From assembly GCF_030730875.1 (NCBI RefSeq), contig NZ_JAVAMA010000006.1, positions 124,001-188,000 on the forward strand: a stretch of 64,000 nucleotides of DNA, read 5' to 3'. This stretch comes from Sphingomonas sp. DG1-23 (lineage in GTDB: Bacteria > Pseudomonadota > Alphaproteobacteria > Sphingomonadales > Sphingomonadaceae). Of the stretch, positions 44,642 to 54,324 are shown one piece after another. Made by a program: the position numbers and the translations under genes. The notes under the pieces are model-generated. The model was given only the letters and a program-made list of their open reading frames with translations. It did no database searches and was not told the DNA's origin. Numbering within the stretch: the stretch's first letter is position 1; each line of letters starts with the position of its first letter.

Positions 44642-45835
44642 ATGGCCAACGCTACGAAGCTCAATAATGCGAACCTTGGCACTCGGTTCCGCAATTTTTT
44701 CACCACCCGCGATTTTATTTTCCACGACGGCCGTGATCTGCGCCGTTTCAGCATTGCCGGCCGCACCCAGGCGTTGCTCGCCGGTGTCGCCGCGGTCACT
44801 GTCCTTTTTTCGGGCTACGGCGTTTCGCAGGCGATGGCCGGCGCGATCGCGGTGAGCGGCGTGAGCGCGGTTCCGGGTTCGCCCGAGGCGCAGGTCGCGA
44901 AGATGCGGTCGCAGGTCGCCAGGATGCAGGCCGAAGTCGCCGCGGCCAAGGAAGCCGCCAGGCTGCAGGCCGCCCGCGTCGAACAGCGCCAGGCACTGAT
45001 CTCGGCAGTGCTTTCGGGCAAGGGCGATGCCGCAGCGCTCGAGAATGCCGCCTTGCAGACTGCCCCCGAGACCAGCGCAGTCGCCGATGAAATGCTTGCG
45101 CCGCTTCGCGAAGTCGAGCAGCGCCAGGCGGCGCTCGCCGGCAAGGCACGCGCCGCCGGCGAAGCCCGCTATCAGCAGACCGCCAGCCATTTCCGCCGTC
45201 TGGGCCTTGCCCCCGAGCGCTATGTCCGCGTGAGCGGCGGCGCGATGGGCGGCCCGTACGAGCCGATGGACGACAATAATGACGGCGCCGCGGGCTCGGA
45301 CTCGGCCGAGAGCGCCGATGCGCAGTTCCGCGCATTGTTCCTGACGTGGAAGAAGCTCGACGCGCTCGAGCAGACGGTGATCTCGATCCCGTCGATGCAG
45401 CCGGTCGACAAATTGCTCTTCACCTCGAGCTTCGGGGTGCGTTCGGACCCGTTCCGCGGCACTGCCGCGATGCACGCCGGCGTCGACATTCCCGGCTCGA
45501 TCGGCACGCCGATCTACGCCACCGCCGACGGCATCATCAGCCACGCCGGGCGCCAGGGCGGCTATGGCAACCTCGTCCAGATCAATCACGGCCGCGGCAT
45601 CGAGACGCGCTATGGCCATCTTTCGAAGATCCTCGTCGCCGACAACACCCGCGTTCGCCGCGGGCAGATGATCGGCCTGATGGGCTCGACCGGCCGTTCG
45701 ACCGGCAGCCACCTCCATTACGAAGTCCGCGTCGACGGGAAGGCGGTCAATCCGATCCCGTTCCTCCAGACCGGCGAATATTTGACCGCGGTCCAGAACC
45801 GCGCGCAGGGCGGCGTAGGCGGCCCCGCGAAGTAA
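44642..45835 (+). CDS. M23 family zinc metallopeptidase (peptidoglycan endopeptidase)
   Basis: A 397-residue envelope protein. ATG 44642 is preceded by GGGG; an upstream in-frame GTG 44615 is less likely. A transmembrane segment lies at about residues 44-66, followed by a coiled coil rich in Ala/Gln/Glu (about 75-175). The LytM/M23 domain follows: SSFGVRSDPF, AMHAGVDIPG (His and Asp zinc ligands) and GSHLHYEVRVDG (HxH). All zinc ligands are present, so it should be an active periplasmic endopeptidase. The 122-base leader shows nothing notable. Confidence 0.92.
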   Translation: MANATKLNNANLGTRFRNFFTTRDFIFHDGRDLRRFSIAGRTQALLAGVAAVTVLFSGYGVSQAMAGAIAVSGVSAVPGSPEAQVAKMRSQVARMQAEVAAAKEAARLQAARVEQRQALISAVLSGKGDAAALENAALQTAPETSAVADEMLAPLREVEQRQAALAGKARAAGEARYQQTASHFRRLGLAPERYVRVSGGAMGGPYEPMDDNNDGAAGSDSAESADAQFRALFLTWKKLDALEQTVISIPSMQPVDKLLFTSSFGVRSDPFRGTAAMHAGVDIPGSIGTPIYATADGIISHAGRQGGYGNLVQINHGRGIETRYGHLSKILVADNTRVRRGQMIGLMGSTGRSTGSHLHYEVRVDGKAVNPIPFLQTGEYLTAVQNRAQGGVGGPAK

Positions 45836-45962
45836 GAGGCAGGAGAGGAGAGGGGTCGTCCGTGAGGCGGCCCCCACCCCTCCGATCCCATATACCTGCC
45901 AGGGGCCGGGTGTCGCGTCGCCAATATTGCGCGGGCAAGCCGGCGCGCCTATCTCCCCTCCC

Positions 45963-46304
45963 ATGGCCACCGTCCTCAACCCCGACATCGCGCTGACCCC
46001 CGCTGCCGCCGCGCGAGTCGCGGCAATCGCGGCGAAGCAGGGCAGGCCGGCGATCCTCCGCCTTTCGGTGGAGGGTGGCGGCTGTTCGGGATTCCAGTAC
46101 AAGTTCGGCATGGCCGAAGCCGTCGAAGCCGACGACGCCGTCGCCGAGACCGATGGCGTCCGGCTCGCGGTCGATCCGATCAGCCTCGATCTGGTGCGCG
46201 GCGCGCAAGTCGATTTCGTCGACAATCTCGGCGGCGCGCATTTTGCGGTGACCAACCCGAATGCCGCCTCGGGCTGCGGCTGCGGCACCAGCTTTTCGGT
46301 CTGA
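45963..46304 (+). CDS. erpA: ErpA/HesB-type iron-sulfur insertion protein
   Basis: A 113-residue A-type carrier. The three conserved cysteines are in VEGGGCSGFQYKF and the C-terminal SGCGCGTSF. The start MATVLNPDIALTPAAA is typical of alphaproteobacterial ErpA. It passes Fe-S clusters to apoproteins in the cytoplasm. The 127-base gap upstream shows no other gene. Confidence 0.92.
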   Translation: MATVLNPDIALTPAAAARVAAIAAKQGRPAILRLSVEGGGCSGFQYKFGMAEAVEADDAVAETDGVRLAVDPISLDLVRGAQVDFVDNLGGAHFAVTNPNAASGCGCGTSFSV

Positions 46305-46359
46305 TCCCGACGCGCCGTCACGGCTGGCGCTGCGCCGCGCACGCCGCTAACCATCGCGC

Positions 46360-47130
46360 ATGAAAATCGTCACCTACAACGTCAACGGGATCAAGGCGCG
46401 CATGGAGCGCCTGCTGGAATATCTCGACGAGCAGAAGCCCGATCTCGTGTGCCTGCAGGAGCTCAAGGGCGCCGACGAGACGCTGCCGGTCGGCGCTATC
46501 GAGAAAGCGGGCTATGGCGCGGTCTGGCACGGCCAGAAGGGCTTCAACGGCGTCGCGGTCCTCGCGCGCGGCGCCCAGCCGGTCGAGCGCCAGCGCGGCC
46601 TCGACGGCGATCCGGAGGATGCCCATAGCCGCTATATCGAAGTCGAGGCCGGCGATCTGGTGATCGCCTCGATCTATCTGCCCAATGGCAATCCGCAGCC
46701 CGGACCCAAATTCGATTACAAGCTGAAATGGATGGACCGGCTGGCCGATCGCGCGCGCGCGCTGCTCGCCGAGGAACGCCCGGTGGTACTCGCCGGCGAC
46801 TTCAACGTCATTCCCAATGACGACGACACCTTTTCGGTGCGCGCGATGGCGAGCGACGCGCTGATGCAGCCCGAATCGCGGCAGCGCTATCGGAGCCTGC
46901 TCGCGCAGGGCTGGACCGACGCGCTGCGCACGCGCTTCCCGGGCGGCGGGATCTGGACCTTCTGGGACTATCAGGCCGGCTGCTGGCAGCGCGACGCCGG
47001 GTTCCGGATCGACCATCTGCTGCTCAGCCCGCAAGCGGCCGACCGGCTCGTCGGCGCCGGCGTCGACAAGGAATATCGCGGCCGCGAAAGGGCCAGCGAT
47101 CATGCCCCGACCTGGGCGACGCTGCGCTGA
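46360..47130 (+). CDS. xth: Exodeoxyribonuclease III
   Basis: A 256-residue enzyme of the AP-endonuclease family: MKIVTYNVNGIKARM, CLQELKGADE (metal-binding Glu), GDFNVIPNDDD and the C-terminal RASDHAPTWA with the catalytic Asp-His. It acts at abasic sites and as a 3'-5' exonuclease in base-excision repair, complementing the glycosylases at 826 and 50206. Confidence 0.94.
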   Translation: MKIVTYNVNGIKARMERLLEYLDEQKPDLVCLQELKGADETLPVGAIEKAGYGAVWHGQKGFNGVAVLARGAQPVERQRGLDGDPEDAHSRYIEVEAGDLVIASIYLPNGNPQPGPKFDYKLKWMDRLADRARALLAEERPVVLAGDFNVIPNDDDTFSVRAMASDALMQPESRQRYRSLLAQGWTDALRTRFPGGGIWTFWDYQAGCWQRDAGFRIDHLLLSPQAADRLVGAGVDKEYRGRERASDHAPTWATLR

Positions 47131-47384
47131 GAACCTGTTTCGCGTCGCCGCGATCGTTCAGATGTCCGCTATCGCACAATCGACACTGTCCCTTTCCGGA
47201 CACTGCCGCGCCTGAATTCCCAACTCTTGGCGTGTACTGCTGTGTTATGGCGGTGACTTGAATGTGTCACATCCATAACTATTTGAAATTAAACAACTCT
47301 GCTGTTTGGCACGGTCGATGCAAAGTATCGGGGGCAGGCGGAACGAGGGAGCGCCTGGTGTCTGAAAGCAGAGGAGTAAAGGGA

Positions 47385-47651
47385 ATGATCACTCGTAACA
47401 CTGGCCGCGTCACCAGCGTCGCCGCCGCCATGATCGCCGCCGTGGTTCTGGTCGCAGGCGCCACCGCGCCGGCCTATGCCGCCGATCCGACCACCGAAGC
47501 GCCCAAGGCGGCCGCCAAGGTGGAGAAAGCCGATCGCTACTGCGTCGTCGAGACCCCGACCGGCAGCCATCGTCGCCAGAAGGTTTGCCGCACCCGCGCC
47601 GAATGGATCGCGCGGTCGGGCATCGATCCCGCCGCCGAAGCGCGCAAGTAA
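47385..47651 (+). CDS. Small exported protein of unknown function
   Basis: An 88-residue protein. ATG 47385 is preceded by GAGGAG and gives a signal peptide (VTSVAAAMIAAVVLVAGATA) cleaved after AYA. The mature part of about 54 residues is charged, with a Cys pair (YCVVETPTGSHRRQKVC) that may form a disulphide. A C-terminal KVCRTRAEW motif is common in small sphingomonad periplasmic proteins. The leader 47131-47384 is unusually AT-rich near 47270-47300, suggesting its own promoter, but no boxes are assigned. Confidence 0.75.
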   Translation: MITRNTGRVTSVAAAMIAAVVLVAGATAPAYAADPTTEAPKAAAKVEKADRYCVVETPTGSHRRQKVCRTRAEWIARSGIDPAAEARK

Positions 47652-47663
47652 CTGTCAAAAAGG

Positions 47664-47693
47664 GCCCGCGGCGCCGGCGTTCCCGCCGCGGGC
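47664..47693. terminator. Terminator between convergent genes
   Basis: Arms 47664-47672 and 47685-47693 form a perfect 9-bp GC stem. An A-run at 47657-47661 gives the - strand gene a T-tract after the stem. Confidence 0.7.
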
Positions 47694-47699
47694 TCGATC

Positions 47700-48851
47700 T
47701 CAGATCGGCTTCTGGTAGATCACATATTCGCGGTTGATCCGGCTCTCGATCGTATCGGCGATCGCGATCATCCCCTGATTGTCGTCGAGGATCCAGCCGA
47801 TCTCGCCACGTGCCGCGCCATAATTGGGAACGGCGGAGCGCCGAATATATTCGATCATCATAAAGGCCAGCTGACTTGCCATGCGCGAGCTCTGCAGCCT
47901 TTTGACCACGCCCATCAGCGGCACCCGCATCGTCGTCGCCCTGGGCTTGCGCAGCCAGAGCAGCAGCTTCGCCCAGCCGAACGGAAACAGCTTGCCCCTG
48001 AGCGGCTTCAGCGGCTCGTTGAAGTCGGGCAGGGTGATCATGAACGCCACCGGCTCGCCCTCGACTTCGGCGATCATGATCAGATCCTCGAAGACCAGCG
48101 GCTTCAATTTCTTGCCGACATCGTCGATCTCGGGCTGGGTGAGCGGCACGAACCCCCAATTGTCCGACCATGCATCGTTGAGGATCGCCAGGATGGTCGC
48201 GGCTTCCTCGTCGAAGCGCGCCTTGTTGACCCTGCGGATGCGAATCTTGGCGTTTTTCTCGCCGGCCGCGATGATGCGCTGGACCAGCGGGGGAAAGCCT
48301 TGGGTGATGTCGAGATCATAGGTCAGCAGCTTCTTGGCGGGGGCGTAGCCCAGCCCCTCGATCCAGCCCTGATAATGCGCCGGATGATGCCCCATCAGCA
48401 CCGTGGGGGAATGATCATGGCCCTTCACCAGCAGCCCGGGCTCTTCCCAGATCGACAGGCTGACCGGGCCGAGCGCGCGCGTCATGCCCTTGCCCTTCAG
48501 CCAAGCCTCGGCCTGTGCGATCAGAGCGGCGGCGGTCTCGGCATCCTCGGCCTCGAACAGTCCCCAGAAGCCGGTACCGGGCCCGAAGCCCTGCTCCGGC
48601 GGCATTTCGAGGGCGAGCCGGTCGATGTGCGCCGAGATGCGGCCGACGATTTTGCCGTCACGCTCGGCGAGGAAAAGCTGCGCCTCGGCGTGGCTGAACC
48701 AGCCATTCTTCCTGGGATCGATCGTCGCCTTCACTTCGTCGCGGAGCGGCGCCACCCAATGCGGATCACTGCCGTTCAGGCGATAGGCTAGCTCGACGAA
48801 AGCATTGGTATCCGCCTTGGTGACGACGGGGCGGATGGCAGGTGCGGGCAT
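47700..48851 (-). CDS. GNAT-fold N-acyltransferase-like protein
   Basis: A 383-residue protein. The N-terminal half resembles a GNAT domain (NGWFSHAEAQLFLAERDGKI, then GRISAHIDRLA), and EGEPVAFMITLPDFNE suggests a second acyltransferase-like half. Similar proteins are often mislabelled dATP pyrophosphohydrolase. The neighbouring divergent gene is a fatty-acid desaturase, and bacterial ceramide synthases are also GNAT-like, so a lipid acyltransferase role is conceivable but unproven. Confidence 0.75.
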   Translation of the reverse strand: MPAPAIRPVVTKADTNAFVELAYRLNGSDPHWVAPLRDEVKATIDPRKNGWFSHAEAQLFLAERDGKIVGRISAHIDRLALEMPPEQGFGPGTGFWGLFEAEDAETAAALIAQAEAWLKGKGMTRALGPVSLSIWEEPGLLVKGHDHSPTVLMGHHPAHYQGWIEGLGYAPAKKLLTYDLDITQGFPPLVQRIIAAGEKNAKIRIRRVNKARFDEEAATILAILNDAWSDNWGFVPLTQPEIDDVGKKLKPLVFEDLIMIAEVEGEPVAFMITLPDFNEPLKPLRGKLFPFGWAKLLLWLRKPRATTMRVPLMGVVKRLQSSRMASQLAFMMIEYIRRSAVPNYGAARGEIGWILDDNQGMIAIADTIESRINREYVIYQKPI

Positions 48852-48974
48852 GTAGGCAGGCCTTTGACAGAGGTGCGCCGAAGTCCCGCCTGAGGGCGGT
48901 GCTTGTCAAGCGGAACCTGCCCGAGCCACGCCAGCCCCCTGTTGTTGCCCATATTGAGCCACTATCTAGAGGCA

Positions 48975-50090
48975 ATGGAAATACCCATGAACAGCTCTAT
49001 CGCACTGGATTTGCGCGATGTCGCGGCGCCCGACGCCACGGCCGCGCGCGCCGCGGCGGGGCGCATCGCCGACGACAAGGCGATGCTGCGCGCCGCTGCC
49101 GAGATCGCACGCGACCTGCACAAGGCGCGCCCGGCCATCTATTGGGCCGATCTGACCGCATCGGCGGTGGTCGGCTATGGCGCGCTCGCGTTGGCGATCA
49201 CCCTCGCCACGCCGGGCCTCGCCTTGCTTGCCGCCTTCGTGTCGGTGCTCGGGCTCTATCGGGCCGCGAGCTTCATCCACGAACTCACGCACATGAAGCA
49301 TTCGACCGTCCCCGGCTTCCGCTTCGGCTGGAATGCGCTGATCGGGGTGCCGCTGATGGTGCCGTCGTTCATGTATGAGGGCGTTCACAACCTCCATCAC
49401 GCCCGCACCCGCTACGGCACGGTCGAGGATCCCGAATATCTGCCGCTGGCGCTGATGAAGCCGTGGTCGCTGCCGATGTTCGTGCTGATTTCGGCGCTGG
49501 CGCCGATCGGGCTGCTGATCCGCTACGGCGTATTGGCGCCGTTGTCGCTGGCGGTGCCGGGGCTGCGCAAGATGGTGGTCGAGCGCTATTCGGGCCTGGT
49601 GATCAACCCCGCCTTCCGCCGCCGTCCGGCCGAGGGCGCCGCGCGCACCCATTGGCTGTGGCAGGAAGCCGCCACCAGCGTCTGGGCGATCGCCCTGATG
49701 GGGCTGACCGCCGCCGGCGTGATCCCGCTGCGGGCCTTCCTGATCTTCCTCGGCGTGGTTTCCGCGACGACCGTGATCAACCAGGTTCGCACCCTCGTCG
49801 CGCATCTCTGGGAGAATGAAGGCGAGGCGATGACGGTGACCGCGCAGTATCTCGACAGCGTCAACGTGCCGCCGCCGGCCTTGCTGCCCGCATTGTGGGC
49901 GCCGGTGGGCTTGCGCTATCACGCGCTGCACCATCTGCTGCCTAGCGTTCCCTATCACAATCTCGGCGTGGCGCATCGCCGTCTGACCGCGATGGTCGAG
50001 CCGGACTCGCCCTATCACAAAGCGAGCTATGCCGGTCTGCCTGGGCTGGTGGGCCAGTTGGCACGCAGCACCATGGGGATCCGCCGCTAG
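48975..50090 (+). CDS. Membrane fatty-acid desaturase
   Basis: A 371-residue integral membrane di-iron enzyme. The three histidine boxes are HELTH (residues 102-106), HNLHH (138-142) and HALHH (316-320), with four membrane helices between. The third box matches the acyl-lipid or acyl-CoA desaturase/hydroxylase pattern. ATG 48975 lies behind AGAGGC; ATG 48987 is an alternative. It is divergent from the GNAT protein with a 123-bp shared promoter region. Substrate unknown. Confidence 0.88.
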   Translation: MEIPMNSSIALDLRDVAAPDATAARAAAGRIADDKAMLRAAAEIARDLHKARPAIYWADLTASAVVGYGALALAITLATPGLALLAAFVSVLGLYRAASFIHELTHMKHSTVPGFRFGWNALIGVPLMVPSFMYEGVHNLHHARTRYGTVEDPEYLPLALMKPWSLPMFVLISALAPIGLLIRYGVLAPLSLAVPGLRKMVVERYSGLVINPAFRRRPAEGAARTHWLWQEAATSVWAIALMGLTAAGVIPLRAFLIFLGVVSATTVINQVRTLVAHLWENEGEAMTVTAQYLDSVNVPPPALLPALWAPVGLRYHALHHLLPSVPYHNLGVAHRRLTAMVEPDSPYHKASYAGLPGLVGQLARSTMGIRR

Positions 50091-50118
50091 GGCGAGCGAT
50101 CAGGCTGGAACACTACCG

Positions 50119-50150
50119 GGCCGGCCCCTTGCGGGGCCGGCCTTTCGTTT
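50119..50150 (+). terminator. Rho-independent terminator after the desaturase
   Basis: A perfect 10-bp GC stem (50119-50128 with 50133-50142), 4-nt loop, followed by TTTCGTTT. Confidence 0.85.
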
Positions 50151-50205
50151 GAGGTGCCGGGCAAGAATGAAAAGAGGCGGCCCCGATGACGGAGTCCGCG
50201 GCGCC

Positions 50206-50814
50206 TTAGACCGGGACCGTGAACGCCTGCCGCGCGCGTGCGGCCTCTTCACGGACGACGCAGCCCTCGGCGTGATCGTTGATCAGGCCCATGGCCTGCA
50301 TGAAGGCATAGACCGTGGTCGGACCGACAAATCTCCAGCCGCGCTTCTTGAGGTCCTTCGACAATGCAATCGATGCGGGCGAAGTCGAAGCGGTCTGCGG
50401 GGGTGTCAGTTCTCCGGGGCCGGGCTCGAAACCCCAGATATAGGCGGCGAAGGAGCCGCACTCCGACACGAGTTCCTTCAGGCGCTTCGCGTTGTTGATG
50501 ACGGCGGCGATCTTGCCGCGATGACGAACGATACCGGCGTCGCCGAGCAGGCGCTCGACATCGGCTTCGGTAAAGGCAGCGATCCGCTCGAAATCGAACG
50601 CGTGAAAAGCCGCGCGAAAATTCTCGCGCTTGGCGAGGATGGTGCGCCAGCTCAGGCCGGACTGGAAACCTTCGAGACAGAGCTTCTCGAACAGCCGGCG
50701 ATCCTCGCCGACCGGAAATCCCCATTCGCGGTCGTGATAGGCAAGGAACTCCGGCGCGGCCGCGCACCAGCCGCAGCGCGGCTGTCCGTCCGGGCCCGGG
50801 ACCGTGGCGCTCAT
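50206..50814 (-). CDS. tag: DNA-3-methyladenine glycosylase I
   Basis: A 202-residue Tag protein: RCGWCAAAPEFLAYHDREWG at the start (zinc-binding Cys and conserved Trp), then LFEKLCLEGFQSGLSWRTIL and GFEPG, and a C-terminal FVGPTTVYAFMQAMGLINDH with a zinc-binding His. It removes 3-methyladenine from DNA. It is 7 bases downstream of lptG, on the same strand. Confidence 0.94.
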   Translation of the reverse strand: MSATVPGPDGQPRCGWCAAAPEFLAYHDREWGFPVGEDRRLFEKLCLEGFQSGLSWRTILAKRENFRAAFHAFDFERIAAFTEADVERLLGDAGIVRHRGKIAAVINNAKRLKELVSECGSFAAYIWGFEPGPGELTPPQTASTSPASIALSKDLKKRGWRFVGPTTVYAFMQAMGLINDHAEGCVVREEAARARQAFTVPV

Positions 50815-50821
50815 GAGAGCC

Positions 50822-51919
50822 CTATTCCTCGGTTCTGAGCAAAACCGCCTCGCCGATCATCAGGAACAGGAGGAAGGGGGCCCAGGCGGCGAGGAAGGGC
50901 GGGTAGGCTCCGAGATTGCCCATCGCCAGCGCGAAATTGTCGGCGACGAAATAGAGGAAGCCGAGCGCCATGCCGATCACCGCGCGCACGAACAATTTGC
51001 CCGACCGCGCGATGCCGAACGCCGCGACGGCGCCGAGCAATGGCATCAGCACCGACGAGAGCGGCCCCGAAAGCTTGTGCCACAGCGAGCCTTCGAGCGC
51101 CTTGGTGGGGCGGCCGGCGAGCTTGAGATCGTCGATCACTTCGCGCAGCGCGCCGAACGACAGCCCGTCGGCGTTGATGTGGCTGAGCGTGAACTGGTCG
51201 GGGCGCACCCCGTCGGCGATGCGCATCGGCGCAAGCGGCGCGATCGTCCCCGCCGCGACGTCGAAGCGCTGCACGCCGTCGATCCGCCAGCCCTTGCCGT
51301 CGCGGGCGCCATGTTTCGCCGTCAGGATCGCGCGAAGCGACTGGCCGCTGCGCTCGTAGACGGTGATGTTGTACAGCTGCGCCGCCTCGCCCTTGCCGCG
51401 GATCTGATCGACCGCGATCAGATTGCTGCCGTCCTTGACCCAGACGTTCGAACGATCGCCGCGATCGATCGGGAGAGGGCCGTAATCGACCTTCTTCCAT
51501 TGCTCGAGCGTCGCGGTGGAGCGTGCGACGATGCGCTCGTTGAAGGCGAAGGACAAAGCGGCGACGCCGAACGCAGTGAGCAGCAACGGCGCGAGCACCT
51601 GGTGCGCCGAGAGCCCCGAGGCCTTCATCGCGATGACTTCGCTGTTCTGGTTGAGCTGCGAAAGCGCGAGGATCGTGCCGAGCAACACCGAGAAGGGCAG
51701 GAATCGCGCGATGATCTCGGGGGTGCGCAGCCCGACATAGCGCCAGATCTCGGCCTCGCCATTGCCGGCATAGGCCATGATCTTCCCCGATTCGCTGAGC
51801 AGGTCGAGCGCCTGGAGCACCAGCACCAGAGCCGCCAGAATGGCGAAAGTGCGCACGAGGAACATCTTGCCCATGTAGAGCGACATCGTGCGCGACGGGA
51901 AGAAATTGACCCAGTTCAC
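50822..51919 (-). CDS. lptG: LptG, LPS transport permease
   Basis: A 365-residue permease with six transmembrane helices around a periplasmic beta-jellyroll. GTG 51919 overlaps the lptF stop by 4 nt; the longer open frame runs through lptF and is not used. RTFAILAALVLVLQALDLL is the first helix and SQLNQNSEVIAMKASGLS the conserved coupling region. With LptF and the ATPase LptB it extracts lipid A-based glycolipid from the inner membrane. Its presence suggests some LPS-like glycolipid transport even in a glycosphingolipid-bearing lineage. Confidence 0.92.
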   Translation of the reverse strand: MNWVNFFPSRTMSLYMGKMFLVRTFAILAALVLVLQALDLLSESGKIMAYAGNGEAEIWRYVGLRTPEIIARFLPFSVLLGTILALSQLNQNSEVIAMKASGLSAHQVLAPLLLTAFGVAALSFAFNERIVARSTATLEQWKKVDYGPLPIDRGDRSNVWVKDGSNLIAVDQIRGKGEAAQLYNITVYERSGQSLRAILTAKHGARDGKGWRIDGVQRFDVAAGTIAPLAPMRIADGVRPDQFTLSHINADGLSFGALREVIDDLKLAGRPTKALEGSLWHKLSGPLSSVLMPLLGAVAAFGIARSGKLFVRAVIGMALGFLYFVADNFALAMGNLGAYPPFLAAWAPFLLFLMIGEAVLLRTEE

Positions 51920-53118
51920 GCCGGGATCTCCATGGTCTTGCGGCGGCGGCCGGGAAGGCGCCGGCGGATCACGGTCCAGATCTGGGCGAACGCCTTCTCG
52001 AGCGCGCCGATCGGCTGGCCGCCGGGGACATAGGCGACGGTGCGGTACATCCACAGCACCATCCCCGCGAAGATGGCGAACGGCACCCAGAGCGCGATGA
52101 TCGGATCGATCCGGCCGAGGCTGCCGATCGCCTGCGCATATTCGTTCACCTTGTGATACGTGACGATCATCACGATCGACAGGAATACGCCGAGCGCCGA
52201 GGTCGAGCGCTTGGGCGGAATCCCCAGCGCCGCGGCGAGCATCGGCAGCAGGAACATCGACACGACTTCGGCGAGGCGGAAGTGGAAGGCGGCGCGGCTG
52301 GTGGCGCGCTGGGTCTCGGTCGCCTGCGGGCTCTTCCCGATCACTGCCAGCTCGGGCAAAGTGAGCTCGAGATTCTTGTCGCCGCGCTTGCGGAACTGTT
52401 CATATTTGGGAAGCGGGATCGGCAGATTGTGCGTGTCGAAAGTGAGCACGCGCGGCACCGGCGAGCCTTGCGCGGTGTGGACGAGGGTGCCCTTGGTCAG
52501 CCGGAAGATGATCGTGTCGGGATCGTCCGAGCGGAGGAACTGGCCCTTCTCGGCAGTCACCGCGAGCGGCCCCTCCTTCGTGGTCATCCGCACGAAAATG
52601 CCCGAGAGATCGCGTCCCTCATTGGCGCTGCCTTCGATGCGCAGCGTCATCTGGCGGCCGAAATTGGTGAACTCGCCGACCTTGATCGACGCGCCCAGCG
52701 CCCCCGACCGCAACTCGAAGCGGAGCTGCTCGTAATTGTAGCGCGCGCGCGGCTGAACGTAGCCGACGATCATCAGGTTGAGGATCGCCAGCGCAACCGC
52801 ATACAGGAAGGGCACGTACAGCAGCCGGGTATAGCTGATCCCGACCGCGCGCAGCACGTCGAGCTCGGACGAAGTGGCGAGGCGGCGGAATGCGAGCAGG
52901 CAGCCGAGCATCAACCCGATCGGGATGCCGAGCCCGAGATATTCGGGAAGCAGATTGGCGAGCATCCGCCAGACGACGCTGACCGGCCCGCCTTCGGTCG
53001 CGACGAAGTCGAACAGCCGCAGCATGCGATCGAGCACGAGCAGCATCGCCGAGATCAACAGCGTCGAGATCAACGGGACTGCGATCAGCCGCGCCATGTA
53101 GCGATCGATGGACTTCAT
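51916..53118 (-). CDS. lptF: LptF, LPS transport permease
   Basis: A 400-residue partner of LptG. It begins MKSIDRYMARLIAVPLISTL, with GIPIGLMLGCLLAFRRLATS and SELDVLRAVGISYTRLL as the YjgP/YjgQ-type coupling helix region, a periplasmic domain, then three more helices. It is the first gene of the pair; the lptF-lptG-tag order may be one transcript. The 155-base region up to obgE holds the divergent promoters. Confidence 0.92.
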   Translation of the reverse strand: MKSIDRYMARLIAVPLISTLLISAMLLVLDRMLRLFDFVATEGGPVSVVWRMLANLLPEYLGLGIPIGLMLGCLLAFRRLATSSELDVLRAVGISYTRLLYVPFLYAVALAILNLMIVGYVQPRARYNYEQLRFELRSGALGASIKVGEFTNFGRQMTLRIEGSANEGRDLSGIFVRMTTKEGPLAVTAEKGQFLRSDDPDTIIFRLTKGTLVHTAQGSPVPRVLTFDTHNLPIPLPKYEQFRKRGDKNLELTLPELAVIGKSPQATETQRATSRAAFHFRLAEVVSMFLLPMLAAALGIPPKRSTSALGVFLSIVMIVTYHKVNEYAQAIGSLGRIDPIIALWVPFAIFAGMVLWMYRTVAYVPGGQPIGALEKAFAQIWTVIRRRLPGRRRKTMEIPA

Positions 53119-53273
53119 GCGTGGGCCGCGTGCCTGCTCCGTCGTGCCGACGCGAGACGCGCCGCTCGGCTAAAGTAAGAGCCTATACTCGCGGTTCCAC
53201 CCGGCGCCACCCCGAAACGACGGATGGCCCGTCATGGGGTGACGGATCGGCGGCAACGTCTATATGACGGCCC

Positions 53274-54323
53274 ATGCATTTTCTGGATCAGGCGAAGATT
53301 TTCGTGCGCTCGGGCGCCGGCGGCCCCGGCGCGGTGAGCTTCCGGCGCGAGAAGTTCATCGAATATGGCGGCCCCGACGGCGGCAATGGCGGCAAGGGCG
53401 GCGACATTATTTTCGAAGCGGTGGCGGGCCTCAACACGCTGATCGACTTCCGCTACACCCAGCATTTCCGTGCCCCGCGCGGGCATGGCGGCTCGGGCTC
53501 GAACCGCACCGGCGCGGGCGGTGACGATCTGGTGATCAAGGTGCCGGTGGGCACTCAGGTTCTCGCCGACGACGACGAGCGCACCCTGCTCGCCGATCTG
53601 ACCAAAGAGGGCGAGCGGATCGTCTTCCTGCGCGGCGGCGACGGCGGACGGGGCAATGCCAGCTACAAGACCTCGACCAACCGCGCGCCGCGTCAGCACG
53701 GCACCGGCTGGCCCTATGAGGAAGCGTGGGTGTGGCTTCGCCTCAAGCTGCTCGCCGACGCGGGTCTGGTCGGGCTGCCCAATGCAGGCAAGTCGACCTT
53801 CATCAACGCGGTGACCAACGCACAGGCCAAGGTCGGTGCCTATGCCTTCACCACCACGCGTCCCCAACTTGGCGTGGTCCGCCACAAGCAGAACGAGTTC
53901 GTGGTGGCGGACATCCCCGGGCTGATCGAAGGCGCGGCGGAAGGCGCGGGGATCGGCGACCGCTTCCTCGGCCATATCGAGCGGTGCCGCGTGCTGCTCC
54001 ATCTCGTCGACGCCAATGACCCCGATGTCGCCGAAAGCTATCGCATCGTCCGCGACGAGCTCGAGAATTACGGCGCGGGGCTGACCGACAAACAGGTGAT
54101 CGTCGCGCTCAACAAGATCGACACGCTCGACGACGAACTGATCGCAGCGCTCTCGGCGGAGCTCGAAGAGGCGAGCGGCGCCGAAGTGATCCCGATTTCC
54201 GGCGTGAGCGGGGTCGGGGTCGACTGGGTGCTGGATAAGTTGCTCGAGGCGATCGGTCCCGAAGCCAGCGCGGTGAGCGAGGACGACGAGGGCGAGGACG
54301 CGATCGAGTGGTCGCCGGTCTGA
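53274..54323 (+). CDS. obgE: Obg/CgtA GTPase
   Basis: A 349-residue GTPase with a Gly-rich Obg fold at residues 1-158 ([14 protein letters not shown]), then G1 GLPNAGKST at 167-175, G3 DIPGLIEGA from 213 and G4 NKID at 280-283. It acts in ribosome assembly and stress control. The usual rplU-rpmA neighbours are not in this window. proB starts 2 bases after it. Confidence 0.96.
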   Translation: MHFLDQAKIFVRSGAGGPGAVSFRREKFIEYGGPDGGNGGKGGDIIFEAVAGLNTLIDFRYTQHFRAPRGHGGSGSNRTGAGGDDLVIKVPVGTQVLADDDERTLLADLTKEGERIVFLRGGDGGRGNASYKTSTNRAPRQHGTGWPYEEAWVWLRLKLLADAGLVGLPNAGKSTFINAVTNAQAKVGAYAFTTTRPQLGVVRHKQNEFVVADIPGLIEGAAEGAGIGDRFLGHIERCRVLLHLVDANDPDVAESYRIVRDELENYGAGLTDKQVIVALNKIDTLDDELIAALSAELEEASGAEVIPISGVSGVGVDWVLDKLLEAIGPEASAVSEDDEGEDAIEWSPV

Positions 54324-54324
54324 G

